Positions 23,307 to 31,809 of a stretch of DNA of 64,000 nucleotides are shown here, one piece after another; positions within the stretch are counted from its first letter, which is position 1; every line of letters begins with the position of its first letter. The translations under genes and the position numbers were made by a program. Source of the stretch: an uncultured bacterium (GTDB taxonomy: Bacteria; Myxococcota_A; Bradymonadia; UBA7976; VGTA01); contig CALSSE010000006.1 in assembly GCA_943788935.1 (NCBI GenBank), positions 124,001 to 188,000 on the forward strand, read 5' to 3'. Under the pieces are notes generated by a model. That model made no database searches. It saw nothing but the letters and a program-made list of their open reading frames with translations, and was not told the origin of the DNA.

Positions 23307-25610
23307 ATGATGTCTAGTCATCATTACCTTTGGTTAGGTAATCCATACTTATGGTCAGGATTAGGCTTAGGAACGCTGAGCGCCATCACCTATCTCCTAC
23401 CCATCCACGAAGAGAGCATTACGGCGGACGCTGAGCTGAGCGGAACTCTCTTCATCGCTCATTGTAGCCTCGTTTTAGGGGTCTTATTGTGGGCGATAGA
23501 GAGGCTCACCCCTCGGGTAATGCTCTCGCGACTCAAGGTCAGCGCCCCCCAACTCTCACCGTGGATTTTTTTGAGCGTCATCCACTTTACCTATATGGCC
23601 GAAGATCTCCGAGGCGCTACCTATAAGTTGAGTCAAGCGCTCGGCCTCGGTCAGTTCTCTTCATTGTGTCATTGGCTCACGGTCACTCCGCTGTGCATCT
23701 TCAGCCCTCTCCTAATGATCATCTGGTCTTCACGACCATGGTGTTTAAGTTCATCGAGAGATCAAAGTCATCACCCACTCTATGTGGCGGTCCTCCTCTT
23801 GAGCTGCATAGGGCTCACTATCCTTAATGAGTCACAGCTGGAGAGCGGCTATTATGGTGTCCATTTTTGGCTCACCTCGATCACTCTACAAGGACTCTAT
23901 TTCGCGAGCCAGGCCTCTTCAAATATAGCGTCCCCTCTCTCTTCCCCTCTCTCTTTCCCTCTCTCAGAGCACAGCTCTCCAACTCTCTCAGAGCACGGGT
24001 CTGTGGGTAGTGCTCCTCTCCATATCATCCATCGACTCGCCCCGCTGATAGCGCTAGTCGTTCTTGTTCTTTCACTCTCTGCTTATCGGCTGAACCAGTC
24101 GGTCAGAGAGCGTTTGAGTCAACAGGAGACCGCTTTTGGTTTAAAGCTATGGAGGGAGCTTCAGCCTTGGGGATCTGATCAAGCGCTTGATCTTCCTAAC
24201 GATCCTCGACAGCTGATGACGAGAAGAGATCGAGAGTGGCTCAATCCTACTGACCTGAGAGAGAGAGCCACTGACCTGAGAGAGAGAGTTTCGTCGATCA
24301 CCCACACTGAAGTGATTCCTCAAGAGCCAGCACCGATCGTGATATTACTCACTATTGATTCTCTCAAAGCGGATTGGTTTACCTCCGCCTCTCCAAGAGC
24401 TGAGTTAGAGACGCTTCAGGGGCTTACTCATCATCAAGCGGCGTGGTTTAGTCCTCACATATTCTCGGCGTCGACCTCTACTCGGTTTACTTTGGGGGCG
24501 CTAATCTTTGGTCGCTACCCTAGCCATTTAATGTGGATAAGAGATCGAGCGACTCATCCTAGCTTATTCAAAGAGCGTCGCTCAACTCTATGGTCTGCTT
24601 TGAGCACGGCTCAGATCTCGACCACTTATCTCTCCACGGTGTCAGATGTAATCAGGGTCTCTAATGGGTTGGCGCGTGGGGTAGGGAGAGTGATCCAGCT
24701 ACCTCCTCGCCCCGGCTACAAAGTCGCCTTTAGCCCAAGTGTGATCAAGACCTTGATCCCGATGCTCGATCAGGCTCTAGAGCGACCGAGTGGAGCACTG
24801 TTTTTCTCACATCTCCTCGACGCCCATCATCCCTTTAATGGAGGAGATCGACAGAGTGGGAGTCAGATCTCTCGTCACCTCTCTGAACTCAAAATAATCG
24901 ATGAGCAACTCGCGTATTTGATAGAGTGGATGAAGCGCAGCGAATCGAGAGACCGTTTATGGTTAGTGATCTCCTCTGACCATGGCCAGGGGTTTGGCCG
25001 GCACCATGTGAGGACACACAATGGACCTCCTTATGAGCATCAGGCGAGAGTCCCGATGTGGGTTTATTATGCGGGGGGCAAAGAAGATAAAAGTCAGGGA
25101 GAAAACTCTCTACTTGAGTCTTCTGCGAGCGTTGCTCATGGCTTATGGACTCAAAGCCAATCATGGTCTTCGATCGATCTTCACCCCACGCTTCTTGAGC
25201 TCTTTGGAGTGGCTCCTAACGGTGACAGTCAAGGGGTCAGTTGGTGGCCTTATTGGCGTCAACTTAACTCGTCTAAAAGGTATAAAGTATCATCCTTAAA
25301 GTCTCTTGATCACTCTCATGGACCTCAATCTGACCTCACTTCGCTGAGAGCCTATCATCGCTTAATGAGCGACCGCCCTCTGCTCTCTGTCAACTGGTAT
25401 ACTCGAGCGATCTATGATCCCAAGCAGCACCTCAAGTTGATTGAAGACACCCGATCACAAACACTCTCACTCTTCGATCTGAAGCGCGACCCTCGAGAAC
25501 TCACTAATCGCTGTGATCTCGAACAATCGAGATGTCGAGAGATGAAGGAGCGGCTTGATCTGCTCCTTCATTATGGAGGAGGTAGACAACCGATCGATTA
25601 TAAGAAGTAA
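23307..25610 (+). CDS. Membrane-anchored sulfatase-like hydrolase/transferase
   Basis: Residues 1-265 contain about six membrane spans; the C-terminal part is an alkaline phosphatase/sulfatase-superfamily domain: IVILLTIDSLKADW (metal-binding Asp), FSASTSTRFTLGALIFGRYPSH at the nucleophile site, HLLDAHHPFNGG, and WLVISSDHGQGFGRH with paired Asp-His. In sulfatases the nucleophile site reads C/S-x-P-S-R; here it is S-T-S-T-R, without Cys or Pro, so the nucleophile is probably Ser or Thr, as in lipid phosphoethanolamine transferases or LTA synthases, which also have N-terminal spans. A transferase acting on envelope lipids is thus as likely as a sulfatase. Between the two parts is a Ser/Leu/Pro-rich linker. 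Confidence 0.85.
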   Translation: MMSSHHYLWLGNPYLWSGLGLGTLSAITYLLPIHEESITADAELSGTLFIAHCSLVLGVLLWAIERLTPRVMLSRLKVSAPQLSPWIFLSVIHFTYMAEDLRGATYKLSQALGLGQFSSLCHWLTVTPLCIFSPLLMIIWSSRPWCLSSSRDQSHHPLYVAVLLLSCIGLTILNESQLESGYYGVHFWLTSITLQGLYFASQASSNIASPLSSPLSFPLSEHSSPTLSEHGSVGSAPLHIIHRLAPLIALVVLVLSLSAYRLNQSVRERLSQQETAFGLKLWRELQPWGSDQALDLPNDPRQLMTRRDREWLNPTDLRERATDLRERVSSITHTEVIPQEPAPIVILLTIDSLKADWFTSASPRAELETLQGLTHHQAAWFSPHIFSASTSTRFTLGALIFGRYPSHLMWIRDRATHPSLFKERRSTLWSALSTAQISTTYLSTVSDVIRVSNGLARGVGRVIQLPPRPGYKVAFSPSVIKTLIPMLDQALERPSGALFFSHLLDAHHPFNGGDRQSGSQISRHLSELKIIDEQLAYLIEWMKRSESRDRLWLVISSDHGQGFGRHHVRTHNGPPYEHQARVPMWVYYAGGKEDKSQGENSLLESSASVAHGLWTQSQSWSSIDLHPTLLELFGVAPNGDSQGVSWWPYWRQLNSSKRYKVSSLKSLDHSHGPQSDLTSLRAYHRLMSDRPLLSVNWYTRAIYDPKQHLKLIEDTRSQTLSLFDLKRDPRELTNRCDLEQSRCREMKERLDLLLHYGGGRQPIDYKK
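24249..24290. repeat. 21-bp tandem duplication in the sulfatase-like gene
   Basis: ACTGACCTGAGAGAGAGAG plus two bases, repeated twice; in frame, coding TDLRERA and TDLRERV in the linker between the membrane part and the catalytic domain. Confidence 0.9.
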
Positions 25611-25645
25611 CCAAGATAAAGTGACGACTTCGGCTTAAGCTAGCC

Positions 25646-25966
25646 TCAGAATGCCTCAGCGTTTTCGGTTTGAGTCTGTCTCATCAGCGCCCATACATCG
25701 ATCGGCTTTAGCTCTTTGAAAGCGATCCCAAATCCTATCTCTCCTTTTAGCCATGCGATACGACCCGAGACTTCGACCACGTGCTCTACTGCGCTCAGAA
25801 AGATACGGAGCTCGACCTCTTCATTCATTTTGAGATTGACCTTACTCTCGATATACGCTCCACCGAGGCTGATATCCTTGACATCAACTTGAAAGGCTTT
25901 GTGTTCAATCATGAGCTCACCGCCTAAGTCGATGACTACTCGCTTAAACTGTCTTAAGTTTTCCAT
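25646..25966 (-). CDS. PilZ-domain protein
   Basis: A small single-domain protein with the two c-di-GMP-binding PilZ motifs: RQFKR (RxxxR) at the N-terminus and DISLGG (D/NxSxxG) about 30 residues later, followed by the beta-barrel strands (EVSGRIAWLKGEIGFGIAF). PilZ proteins bind cyclic di-GMP and control motility, secretion or envelope processes through partners. The open frame extends to a GTG at 26011, but no ribosome site supports it; the ATG at 25966 (MENLRQFKR) directly before the RxxxR motif is more typical, with another ATG at 25981. Convergent with the sulfatase-like gene, 35 bp apart. Confidence 0.85.
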   Translation of the reverse strand: MENLRQFKRVVIDLGGELMIEHKAFQVDVKDISLGGAYIESKVNLKMNEEVELRIFLSAVEHVVEVSGRIAWLKGEIGFGIAFKELKPIDVWALMRQTQTENAEAF

Positions 25967-26139
25967 TGCTAACTCACACATAGAATAGGAGGGAGAATCT
26001 GACTCTATCACTTATGAAGGCATAAGTAACAATCTTACAAGTGCCCTGTAAAGTGATACGGTGATCAGCGAGCTAATATTAAATATCTTCTCTATGACAA
26101 AGATTTTGATTAAGATCTATCTCAGTAACAACATCAAAG

Positions 26140-26192
26140 GTGCTGTGTGCTTGTGCTACATGTACAATCACAGCCTGCAAAAGCACCGGTGC
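26140..26192. promoter_or_regulatory. Palindromic leader upstream of the multihaem cytochrome gene
   Basis: The leader holds GCTGTG/CACAGC arms (26143-26148 and 26169-26174), and the perfect palindrome GCACCGGTGC (26183-26192), which could alternatively pair with GGTGC at 26140-26144. Such mutually exclusive pairings are seen in regulated leaders, but no known riboswitch is recognised. Confidence 0.3.
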
Positions 26193-26230
26193 GAGATCCA
26201 ACATGGCTCAAGTGAGGAGAAGCTATACAG

Positions 26231-28558
26231 ATGTCGCTAATTGAAGTGCACAGTGATCAACAGGAGAGAGCATCAAAGCTCAAATTAATAGGGAGGCGAG
26301 ACTTCGCCCTCAACATATTTTTTATGGTCATCATGATCTTGATAGGAGGGGGGAACGGACAAGTCGATCAAGCCTCAGCGGCTGACCCTCTCTCTCAAGT
26401 GCACGCTCATCTTGATAGCTCCGATCAATGTGGGCAATGTCATGGAGATGATATTAATGTAGCGGAGTCAAGTAAATGTCGTGATTGCCACCGAGATATC
26501 GACCGCCGTATTCGTACCGCTAAAGGCTATCATGGTCGTATTCGTGGTGAGATCAATTGCAATCTCTGTCACCGTGAACACCTGGGGTTAAATCATCAGA
26601 TTATACAGCTTGATAAACGCTCTTTTAACCACCGACAAACAGGGTGGACATTGGATGGAAAACACGCTCAAACCGACTGTCGTTCTTGTCATACAGGACA
26701 GCGAAAGAGCGGTAGAGATAGTTATTTAAACACCTCTCCTGATTGTGACTCGTGTCATGGGAATTTTCATGGTCAAGGGATCTCTGCTCGTCTTGATCAG
26801 TGCCAAGAGTGTCATAACGCTTTCGGGTGGAAGCAGATGAACGCTCGTATCCGGTTTGATCATCAAGAACAGACCCGTTACCCACTTACCGGAGCCCATG
26901 CGCAGGTAGACTGTACTTCCTGTCACACAGAGCGAACCGATAAAGGACAGATTAAGAGCTTTGGTCCCATCGCGGTGAATGGCTGTGAGAGCTGTCACCA
27001 AGACCCCCACCCGCGAGGAATCTTCAATGGGATCTCTTGTGCCGAATGTCATGTGACGAGCAGTTTTCGTAAAGTGAATGGCTTTAAACATGCCAAGACA
27101 GGTTGGCCGCTGAGGGGGGCTCACGCTCGTCAGCGCTGCACAGAGTGTCACTCTTGGCGTCAATGGAAGCCGGCATCAAACGAGTGTGTAGAGTGCCATG
27201 AAGATGTACATAATGGTCAGTTTGGTGGTTCTTCTTGCGCCAATTGTCACAGCGAGCAGAGTTTCAGTAAACTTCGCTTTAATCATGATACTCAGAGTCG
27301 CTTTCCGCTTGTTGGGAAGCATCGTCGCGTTGAGTGCGCCAAATGTCACCCCCAAGGACGCTATAAGCCCTTAGCGATGGAGTGTCGTGATTGTCATATC
27401 GATGAAAACCCTCATGGAGATACATTCGGCGACGCTGATTGTGCCAAGTGTCATAGTCCTAAGGGGTGGAACAAGACCCATTTCGATCACTCGATCACGG
27501 GGTTTGCACTAGAGGGTCGTCACCAAGATCAACCCTGCTATCGTTGCCATCCGAATGGGACGGAGCTAGAAGATGATACTAAGCCAGAATGCGCTTTTTG
27601 TCACACTCAGACCATTCATAGGGGACAGTTTCCACAGAGTGACTGCGGTGAGTGTCACAAGGGTTCTCTATCATGGGCTGTTTCATTTTTTGATCACAGT
27701 CGCAGTCGTTTTGAGCTCCGAGGCAAACATCTCTCAGTAGCCTGTGATGGATGTCATAAGAGTGGACACTTTAAGCCGATTGACACCGCTTGTGGTAACT
27801 GTCATCAAAACTTTCACGTTGGTCAGATCGATAAGGCCTGTGATGAATGTCATGTGCCTGATGAATGGAGTATCGTCCCTTTTGAGCATAACCTGCAGAG
27901 CCAATACCCTCTTGAGGGCAAGCATACAGTCGTCGACTGCAAGCAATGCCACCTCAACAATCAGTACAGTCAGGTCCCTCAAGACTGCGCTTCTTGCCAT
28001 TTAGATATTCATCAAGGTAAAAAAGGGCCGGATTGCGCTCAGTGTCATGGCTTGGATGGATGGGAGAGTAATCAAGCGATAGACCACACTTTTGGCGCCT
28101 TTACTTTAGGAGGAGCGCATGACCAACTCCCTTGTGAGCGATGTCATGGCGCTGACCGCAAGAAAGAGCTATCGGGGACAGGACCTGAGTGTGTCTCTTG
28201 TCACCGAGATCCTCACTTTGGCAGCCTTGGTCCTCTCTGCTTGGATTGTCACACTCAAGATTATTTCTTACCGAGCACTTTTTTACATAACCAAACTGGG
28301 TTTCGGTTGTCGGGCGCTCACCGCTTTGTCGCTTGTCGAGAGTGTCATCCGGGTCGTGTCTACGGCGGTCTGCCTAGAGATTGCTCCTTTTGCCATACGG
28401 ATACTTTTCAGTCGACGAGTGGGGGCCGCTGTGATCACCCAGCGAATTGCCCCGATGCGCTTGGACGGTGTCAAGAGTGCCACACTTCAACCTCCTTTCA
28501 GCTCGCTCGACCCGGCTCTACTTGTGGTCTCTCATGTGGTGGGGGAGGTAGACGATGA
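26231..28558 (+). CDS. Thirty-haem c-type cytochrome
   Basis: I count 30 CxxCH haem-binding motifs in 775 residues, roughly one per 25 residues, over the whole mature chain. They are arranged in a repeated module of the form F-x-H-x(3)-T/S-x-F/Y-P-L-x-G-x-H-x(3)-x-C-x-x-C-H, followed by C-x-x-C-H-x-D-x-H, so the protein grew by module duplication. The N-terminus has a signal-like hydrophobic segment (FFMVIMILIGGGNG) after GRRDF, and the mature chain starts near ADPLSQVHA; c-type haems are attached after export. Such chains work as electron wires. The next gene, a predicted outer-membrane barrel, overlaps by four bases. A GAGGAGAAG site lies upstream of the ATG. Confidence 0.93.
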   Translation: MSLIEVHSDQQERASKLKLIGRRDFALNIFFMVIMILIGGGNGQVDQASAADPLSQVHAHLDSSDQCGQCHGDDINVAESSKCRDCHRDIDRRIRTAKGYHGRIRGEINCNLCHREHLGLNHQIIQLDKRSFNHRQTGWTLDGKHAQTDCRSCHTGQRKSGRDSYLNTSPDCDSCHGNFHGQGISARLDQCQECHNAFGWKQMNARIRFDHQEQTRYPLTGAHAQVDCTSCHTERTDKGQIKSFGPIAVNGCESCHQDPHPRGIFNGISCAECHVTSSFRKVNGFKHAKTGWPLRGAHARQRCTECHSWRQWKPASNECVECHEDVHNGQFGGSSCANCHSEQSFSKLRFNHDTQSRFPLVGKHRRVECAKCHPQGRYKPLAMECRDCHIDENPHGDTFGDADCAKCHSPKGWNKTHFDHSITGFALEGRHQDQPCYRCHPNGTELEDDTKPECAFCHTQTIHRGQFPQSDCGECHKGSLSWAVSFFDHSRSRFELRGKHLSVACDGCHKSGHFKPIDTACGNCHQNFHVGQIDKACDECHVPDEWSIVPFEHNLQSQYPLEGKHTVVDCKQCHLNNQYSQVPQDCASCHLDIHQGKKGPDCAQCHGLDGWESNQAIDHTFGAFTLGGAHDQLPCERCHGADRKKELSGTGPECVSCHRDPHFGSLGPLCLDCHTQDYFLPSTFLHNQTGFRLSGAHRFVACRECHPGRVYGGLPRDCSFCHTDTFQSTSGGRCDHPANCPDALGRCQECHTSTSFQLARPGSTCGLSCGGGGRR

Positions 28559-30039
28559 TCGGAGAGGTCTCATTACGCTGGGGAGTGGTCATCATCTTGG
28601 TGTTCGCTACTGAGTTGACTGCCTATGCTCAGACCGAAGCGTGGCCCAATGAGAGAGACCCCTATGGTCAAAATCTTGATGCAGGTTTCACCTCTCAGCG
28701 CAGGACTGACGGAGAGAGCGATGAATTGAGGCAGCCCTCTCTATCGCCATCTCGTCACGGTAGAGTTTCCACTCAGAAGAGCGCTTCAGCCAATGGGCGA
28801 CTGTCACTGAGAAATTACCTCTCTACTGATACGAGTCAAACATATGACAGTCCAACGGTCTCTTTGAGCTTTCTTGAGGCCGACCTACACCTCAAGAACC
28901 TCACCGATCAAGGCTTACGACTCGATCTCGACTCCACCTTTATAATGGACTATACACAAGCAGCGGAGAGACGATTTGGCGAGACCGAGCGATTCGATCA
29001 AATCCGCAATCTCGCGTTGAGTCAAAAGGTCGGTTCGCTCTCTCTCTCTCTCGGTCGTCGCCTCATCACTCAAGCAGGTAATGCGTGGGTAGATGGACTT
29101 CAAGTGAGCTACCTCTTCGATCGTCAGAGGAGCGAGATTGGTCTTTATGGAGGCTTGAGTCCTGATCGATTTGATCGCAGCCTCACCCTTGATTATCAGG
29201 CGATGGGCCTGTTTGTCAGCGCTCATCGAACAGGCTTGGATCTCAGCGCTGCTTACAACTTGATCCTTTATAAAGGCGCTTTGGATCGGCAATTTATCCA
29301 CCAACGGACTCATTATCGAATCCTAGAGGGTCTTTATTGGTCCAATTATCTCATTGTAGATGTAGCGGATGAACCCCAAGTCACTACGCTCCTTACAACG
29401 CTCGACTATACACCGATCAGAGCTCTTAACTTTACTGTGAATATGACTCAATATTCTTTAGAACAATATCGTAATCAAGCGGTTTATAGAGATATTATTG
29501 AGCCTAATCAGGCCCTCATCTTGGGGAATGAGGTCATTGACCTCACTTATCAGCGATTACGCTTCTCTAGCTCTTGGAGAGTCACAGAAGCGCTTAGGCC
29601 TTATCTTAGTGTGGAATTGAAGTCACGGGCGCAAGATGGTCGTAAAGCGACTATTTACGTAGCGGGTCTTCATGATGATGACCTATTCAAGACCAAGATT
29701 GAGGCAGATATACAGTTACAAGTTGCCCAAAACTTCAAGACAGATAATGTCATCTTCGCGCTCTCTCTGAGGAGAGACCTCTCATCGCTGATGAGCGTTG
29801 ATGCGCGCTTAACTCACTTCACTGGAGAGACCCTTGATCAGGGGACTGATCGACAGCTCCTCTTTAATGAGGCGCAGAGCATCTACATGTTTGGGCTGAG
29901 CCTGATTGGTCGATTGACTCGCTCTCATCAGCTCCTCTTTACCTATGATGGCGTTTATGAGTCAGAGGTCGCTGACTATAAGAGTGATGAACCGATCACG
30001 ATTCACACACTTAGTCTACTCTATAACTATCTCTACTGA
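28555..30039 (+). CDS. Predicted outer-membrane beta-barrel partner of the multihaem cytochrome
   Basis: A 494-residue protein with a signal (VVIILVFATELTAYAQ) and a low-complexity polar N-terminal part (about 25-75), then many amphipathic strands (for example NLALSQKVGSLSLSLGRRL, GLFVSAHRTGLDLSAAYNL, PYLSVELKSR) and an aromatic C-terminus (LLYNYLY), the classic end signal for barrel assembly. The start ATG overlaps the cytochrome stop (ATGA), so it is coupled to it. By analogy with porin-cytochrome complexes (MtrB or Geobacter Pcc systems), it could hold the cytochrome across the outer membrane; it shows no recognisable MtrB signature, so this role is inferred from context. Confidence 0.82.
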   Translation: MIGEVSLRWGVVIILVFATELTAYAQTEAWPNERDPYGQNLDAGFTSQRRTDGESDELRQPSLSPSRHGRVSTQKSASANGRLSLRNYLSTDTSQTYDSPTVSLSFLEADLHLKNLTDQGLRLDLDSTFIMDYTQAAERRFGETERFDQIRNLALSQKVGSLSLSLGRRLITQAGNAWVDGLQVSYLFDRQRSEIGLYGGLSPDRFDRSLTLDYQAMGLFVSAHRTGLDLSAAYNLILYKGALDRQFIHQRTHYRILEGLYWSNYLIVDVADEPQVTTLLTTLDYTPIRALNFTVNMTQYSLEQYRNQAVYRDIIEPNQALILGNEVIDLTYQRLRFSSSWRVTEALRPYLSVELKSRAQDGRKATIYVAGLHDDDLFKTKIEADIQLQVAQNFKTDNVIFALSLRRDLSSLMSVDARLTHFTGETLDQGTDRQLLFNEAQSIYMFGLSLIGRLTRSHQLLFTYDGVYESEVADYKSDEPITIHTLSLLYNYLY

Positions 30040-30210
30040 TAAAGTCTGAGCACTAAACAGTGAATAGTGCGACATTAATAGCCTAGTTTGGCGTCGTTTG
30101 TCGACTTTATAGTCTTGAATTACTTGACCGATCACACCTTCACAGATTAACTTTCTTCATAGATGTTGATCGCTCTCTCTGTTCCCTGCCAAGTAAGGAA
30201 AACCCCTGCT

Positions 30211-31809
30211 ATGAGCACTGATGACCTTAAGTCTCGCCTCTCTTCTCCTCAATCAGAGAACCCCTTCCCGAAGCCTGCTCAACCGACCAGCCCTTCGCAG
30301 TCATTGAACCCTTTCGCACCCCCCTCAGGAGGCGCCAATCAGGGGCAATCTCAGCCAAGTCAATCACTGAACCCTTTCGCGAGTAGTGAGCCCAATGTCA
30401 ATAGACCCGCGAGCGCCTCTCTGAACCCTTTCGCTCCCCAAGCATCACTGCCGGTGCAGAGTGAAGCGGCTCCTCAGACTCCAAGCCCATCGCAATCATT
30501 AAACCCTTTCGCGGTCTCATCTTCGACTCAAAGTCCTCTGTCGTCGATGAGCGGTGCTGGTCCCGCTTCACTCTCAGGCCTTAAGCCGAGCGGATCACTT
30601 AATCCCTTTGATAGTGGCGCTAGCGTGAATAGCGCTCTGTCGACTCCTCCGGCAGCGCCTTCAATGACCGGGAGCGCATCGCTGAACCCCTTTGACGCTC
30701 AGCCCGCTCAAGGACCTTCAGCGGTGGGAGGAGGGTCACTCAATCCCTTTGATGCTCAGCCCGCTCAAAATTATTCTGCAGTGGAGAGCGGATTTGAGAG
30801 CTCACCGGCGTCTAGTATTGATCCTCAGTCAGCCTTCGAGCAGAGCGCATTTGCCGCTGAGCCGATGATGAGCCAAGACTCAAATGATCAAGTGAGCGAG
30901 GCAGAAGCTGAGCAACTTCGTAGTTTGGCGCCGCTCAATTTCGCGCCTACTGAGATTCCTCTGAGCACTACACAGCTCCCTCCTGAGCTTACTGCAGGTC
31001 TCATCAACCGTAGTCTCGCGGTTTCTATGACGCTCGGAGCTGCTGGAGCGGCGTTACTTATAGGCCTGTTGATGGGGATTGTCTTTGATCAACGACGCGC
31101 CCATAACTACCGAGTTGATGCTTGGAATAATATTGATGCTCAACTCGCGGGGCCGCTGGATGAAGTGGCTCTCATTAATGACACCATTCAAGAGAGCCTC
31201 AAACAGCCGGTGATCAAGTGGGACCTGATTGAGAAACTCCCTAAGAAGCTCTCAGCAGTTCCTCCCACGCTCACTGCCACCCGTGTGCCCCTAGAGCAGA
31301 AGGCGGTCTTAGAGTTGAGTAAGCTCATTCATGAGGTCAATCTCCTCTTTGCTGATATTTCAGAGCATCGTATCCTCACTCTCTCCTCAAGAGGTGAGCT
31401 GGAGATGAAGGGTAAGCGAAAAGCCTTCGAGGCTTATAACTATTATGCTGTGGATGTGAGTTCATTTCTGAAGAAGTGTGAGCGGCGCGGGAAACTTAAT
31501 TGTCGGCTCCCCAAGCCCGGCTCCATCCCTGCAGGTCGATTAGTCGCGATTCATAACAACAGACCTGACTCATCTGGTGACTTAGAGGTAGTGGTACGTT
31601 ATGAAAAAGAGACCCTTAAAGCGGACCCGTCTTATTTAATACCTCTTAAAAAGTCGCAAGTAACAGGTTTTGGGAGCACACCGTCACAGGCTTATGCTTT
31701 ACGACTTAAAGCATTGATGAGTCATTTAAAGAGTGTCATGAAGACGAAAAATGGTTTTGAAGACACCCTCAAGAAAAAGCGCGCGACCGAGAAGGTGTTT
31801 GCTCTGTGA
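30211..31809 (+). CDS. Single-span membrane protein with seven SLNPF repeats
   Basis: The first 200 residues are Pro/Ser/Gln/Ala-rich and carry seven copies of SLNPF (followed by A or D) plus one ENPF, separated by 11 to 35 low-complexity residues. A membrane helix (MTLGAAGAALLIGLLMGIVF, about 274-293) is followed by a 240-residue folded domain of unknown type with coiled-coil-like helices, in the order expected for a cytoplasmic repeat tail and an extracytoplasmic domain. SLNPF repeats look like a multivalent short linear motif for a partner. I chose the ATG at 30211 because AAGGAAAA lies upstream; an earlier ATG at 30163 adds 16 unlikely residues. Overlaps the next gene by four bases. Confidence 0.8.
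   Translation: MSTDDLKSRLSSPQSENPFPKPAQPTSPSQSLNPFAPPSGGANQGQSQPSQSLNPFASSEPNVNRPASASLNPFAPQASLPVQSEAAPQTPSPSQSLNPFAVSSSTQSPLSSMSGAGPASLSGLKPSGSLNPFDSGASVNSALSTPPAAPSMTGSASLNPFDAQPAQGPSAVGGGSLNPFDAQPAQNYSAVESGFESSPASSIDPQSAFEQSAFAAEPMMSQDSNDQVSEAEAEQLRSLAPLNFAPTEIPLSTTQLPPELTAGLINRSLAVSMTLGAAGAALLIGLLMGIVFDQRRAHNYRVDAWNNIDAQLAGPLDEVALINDTIQESLKQPVIKWDLIEKLPKKLSAVPPTLTATRVPLEQKAVLELSKLIHEVNLLFADISEHRILTLSSRGELEMKGKRKAFEAYNYYAVDVSSFLKKCERRGKLNCRLPKPGSIPAGRLVAIHNNRPDSSGDLEVVVRYEKETLKADPSYLIPLKKSQVTGFGSTPSQAYALRLKALMSHLKSVMKTKNGFEDTLKKKRATEKVFAL

Noticed and set aside
26094..26240. A 48-residue frame upstream of the multihaem gene (starts MTKILIKIYLSNN)
   Set aside because: It has no ribosome site, overlaps the cytochrome start by ten bases and lies over the palindromic leader; its composition is unlike neighbouring genes.
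26231..26400. Tat signal (GRRDF) on the cytochrome
   Set aside because: c-type cytochromes receive haem outside the cytoplasm after Sec export, and the motif lacks the full Tat consensus, so I treat it as chance.
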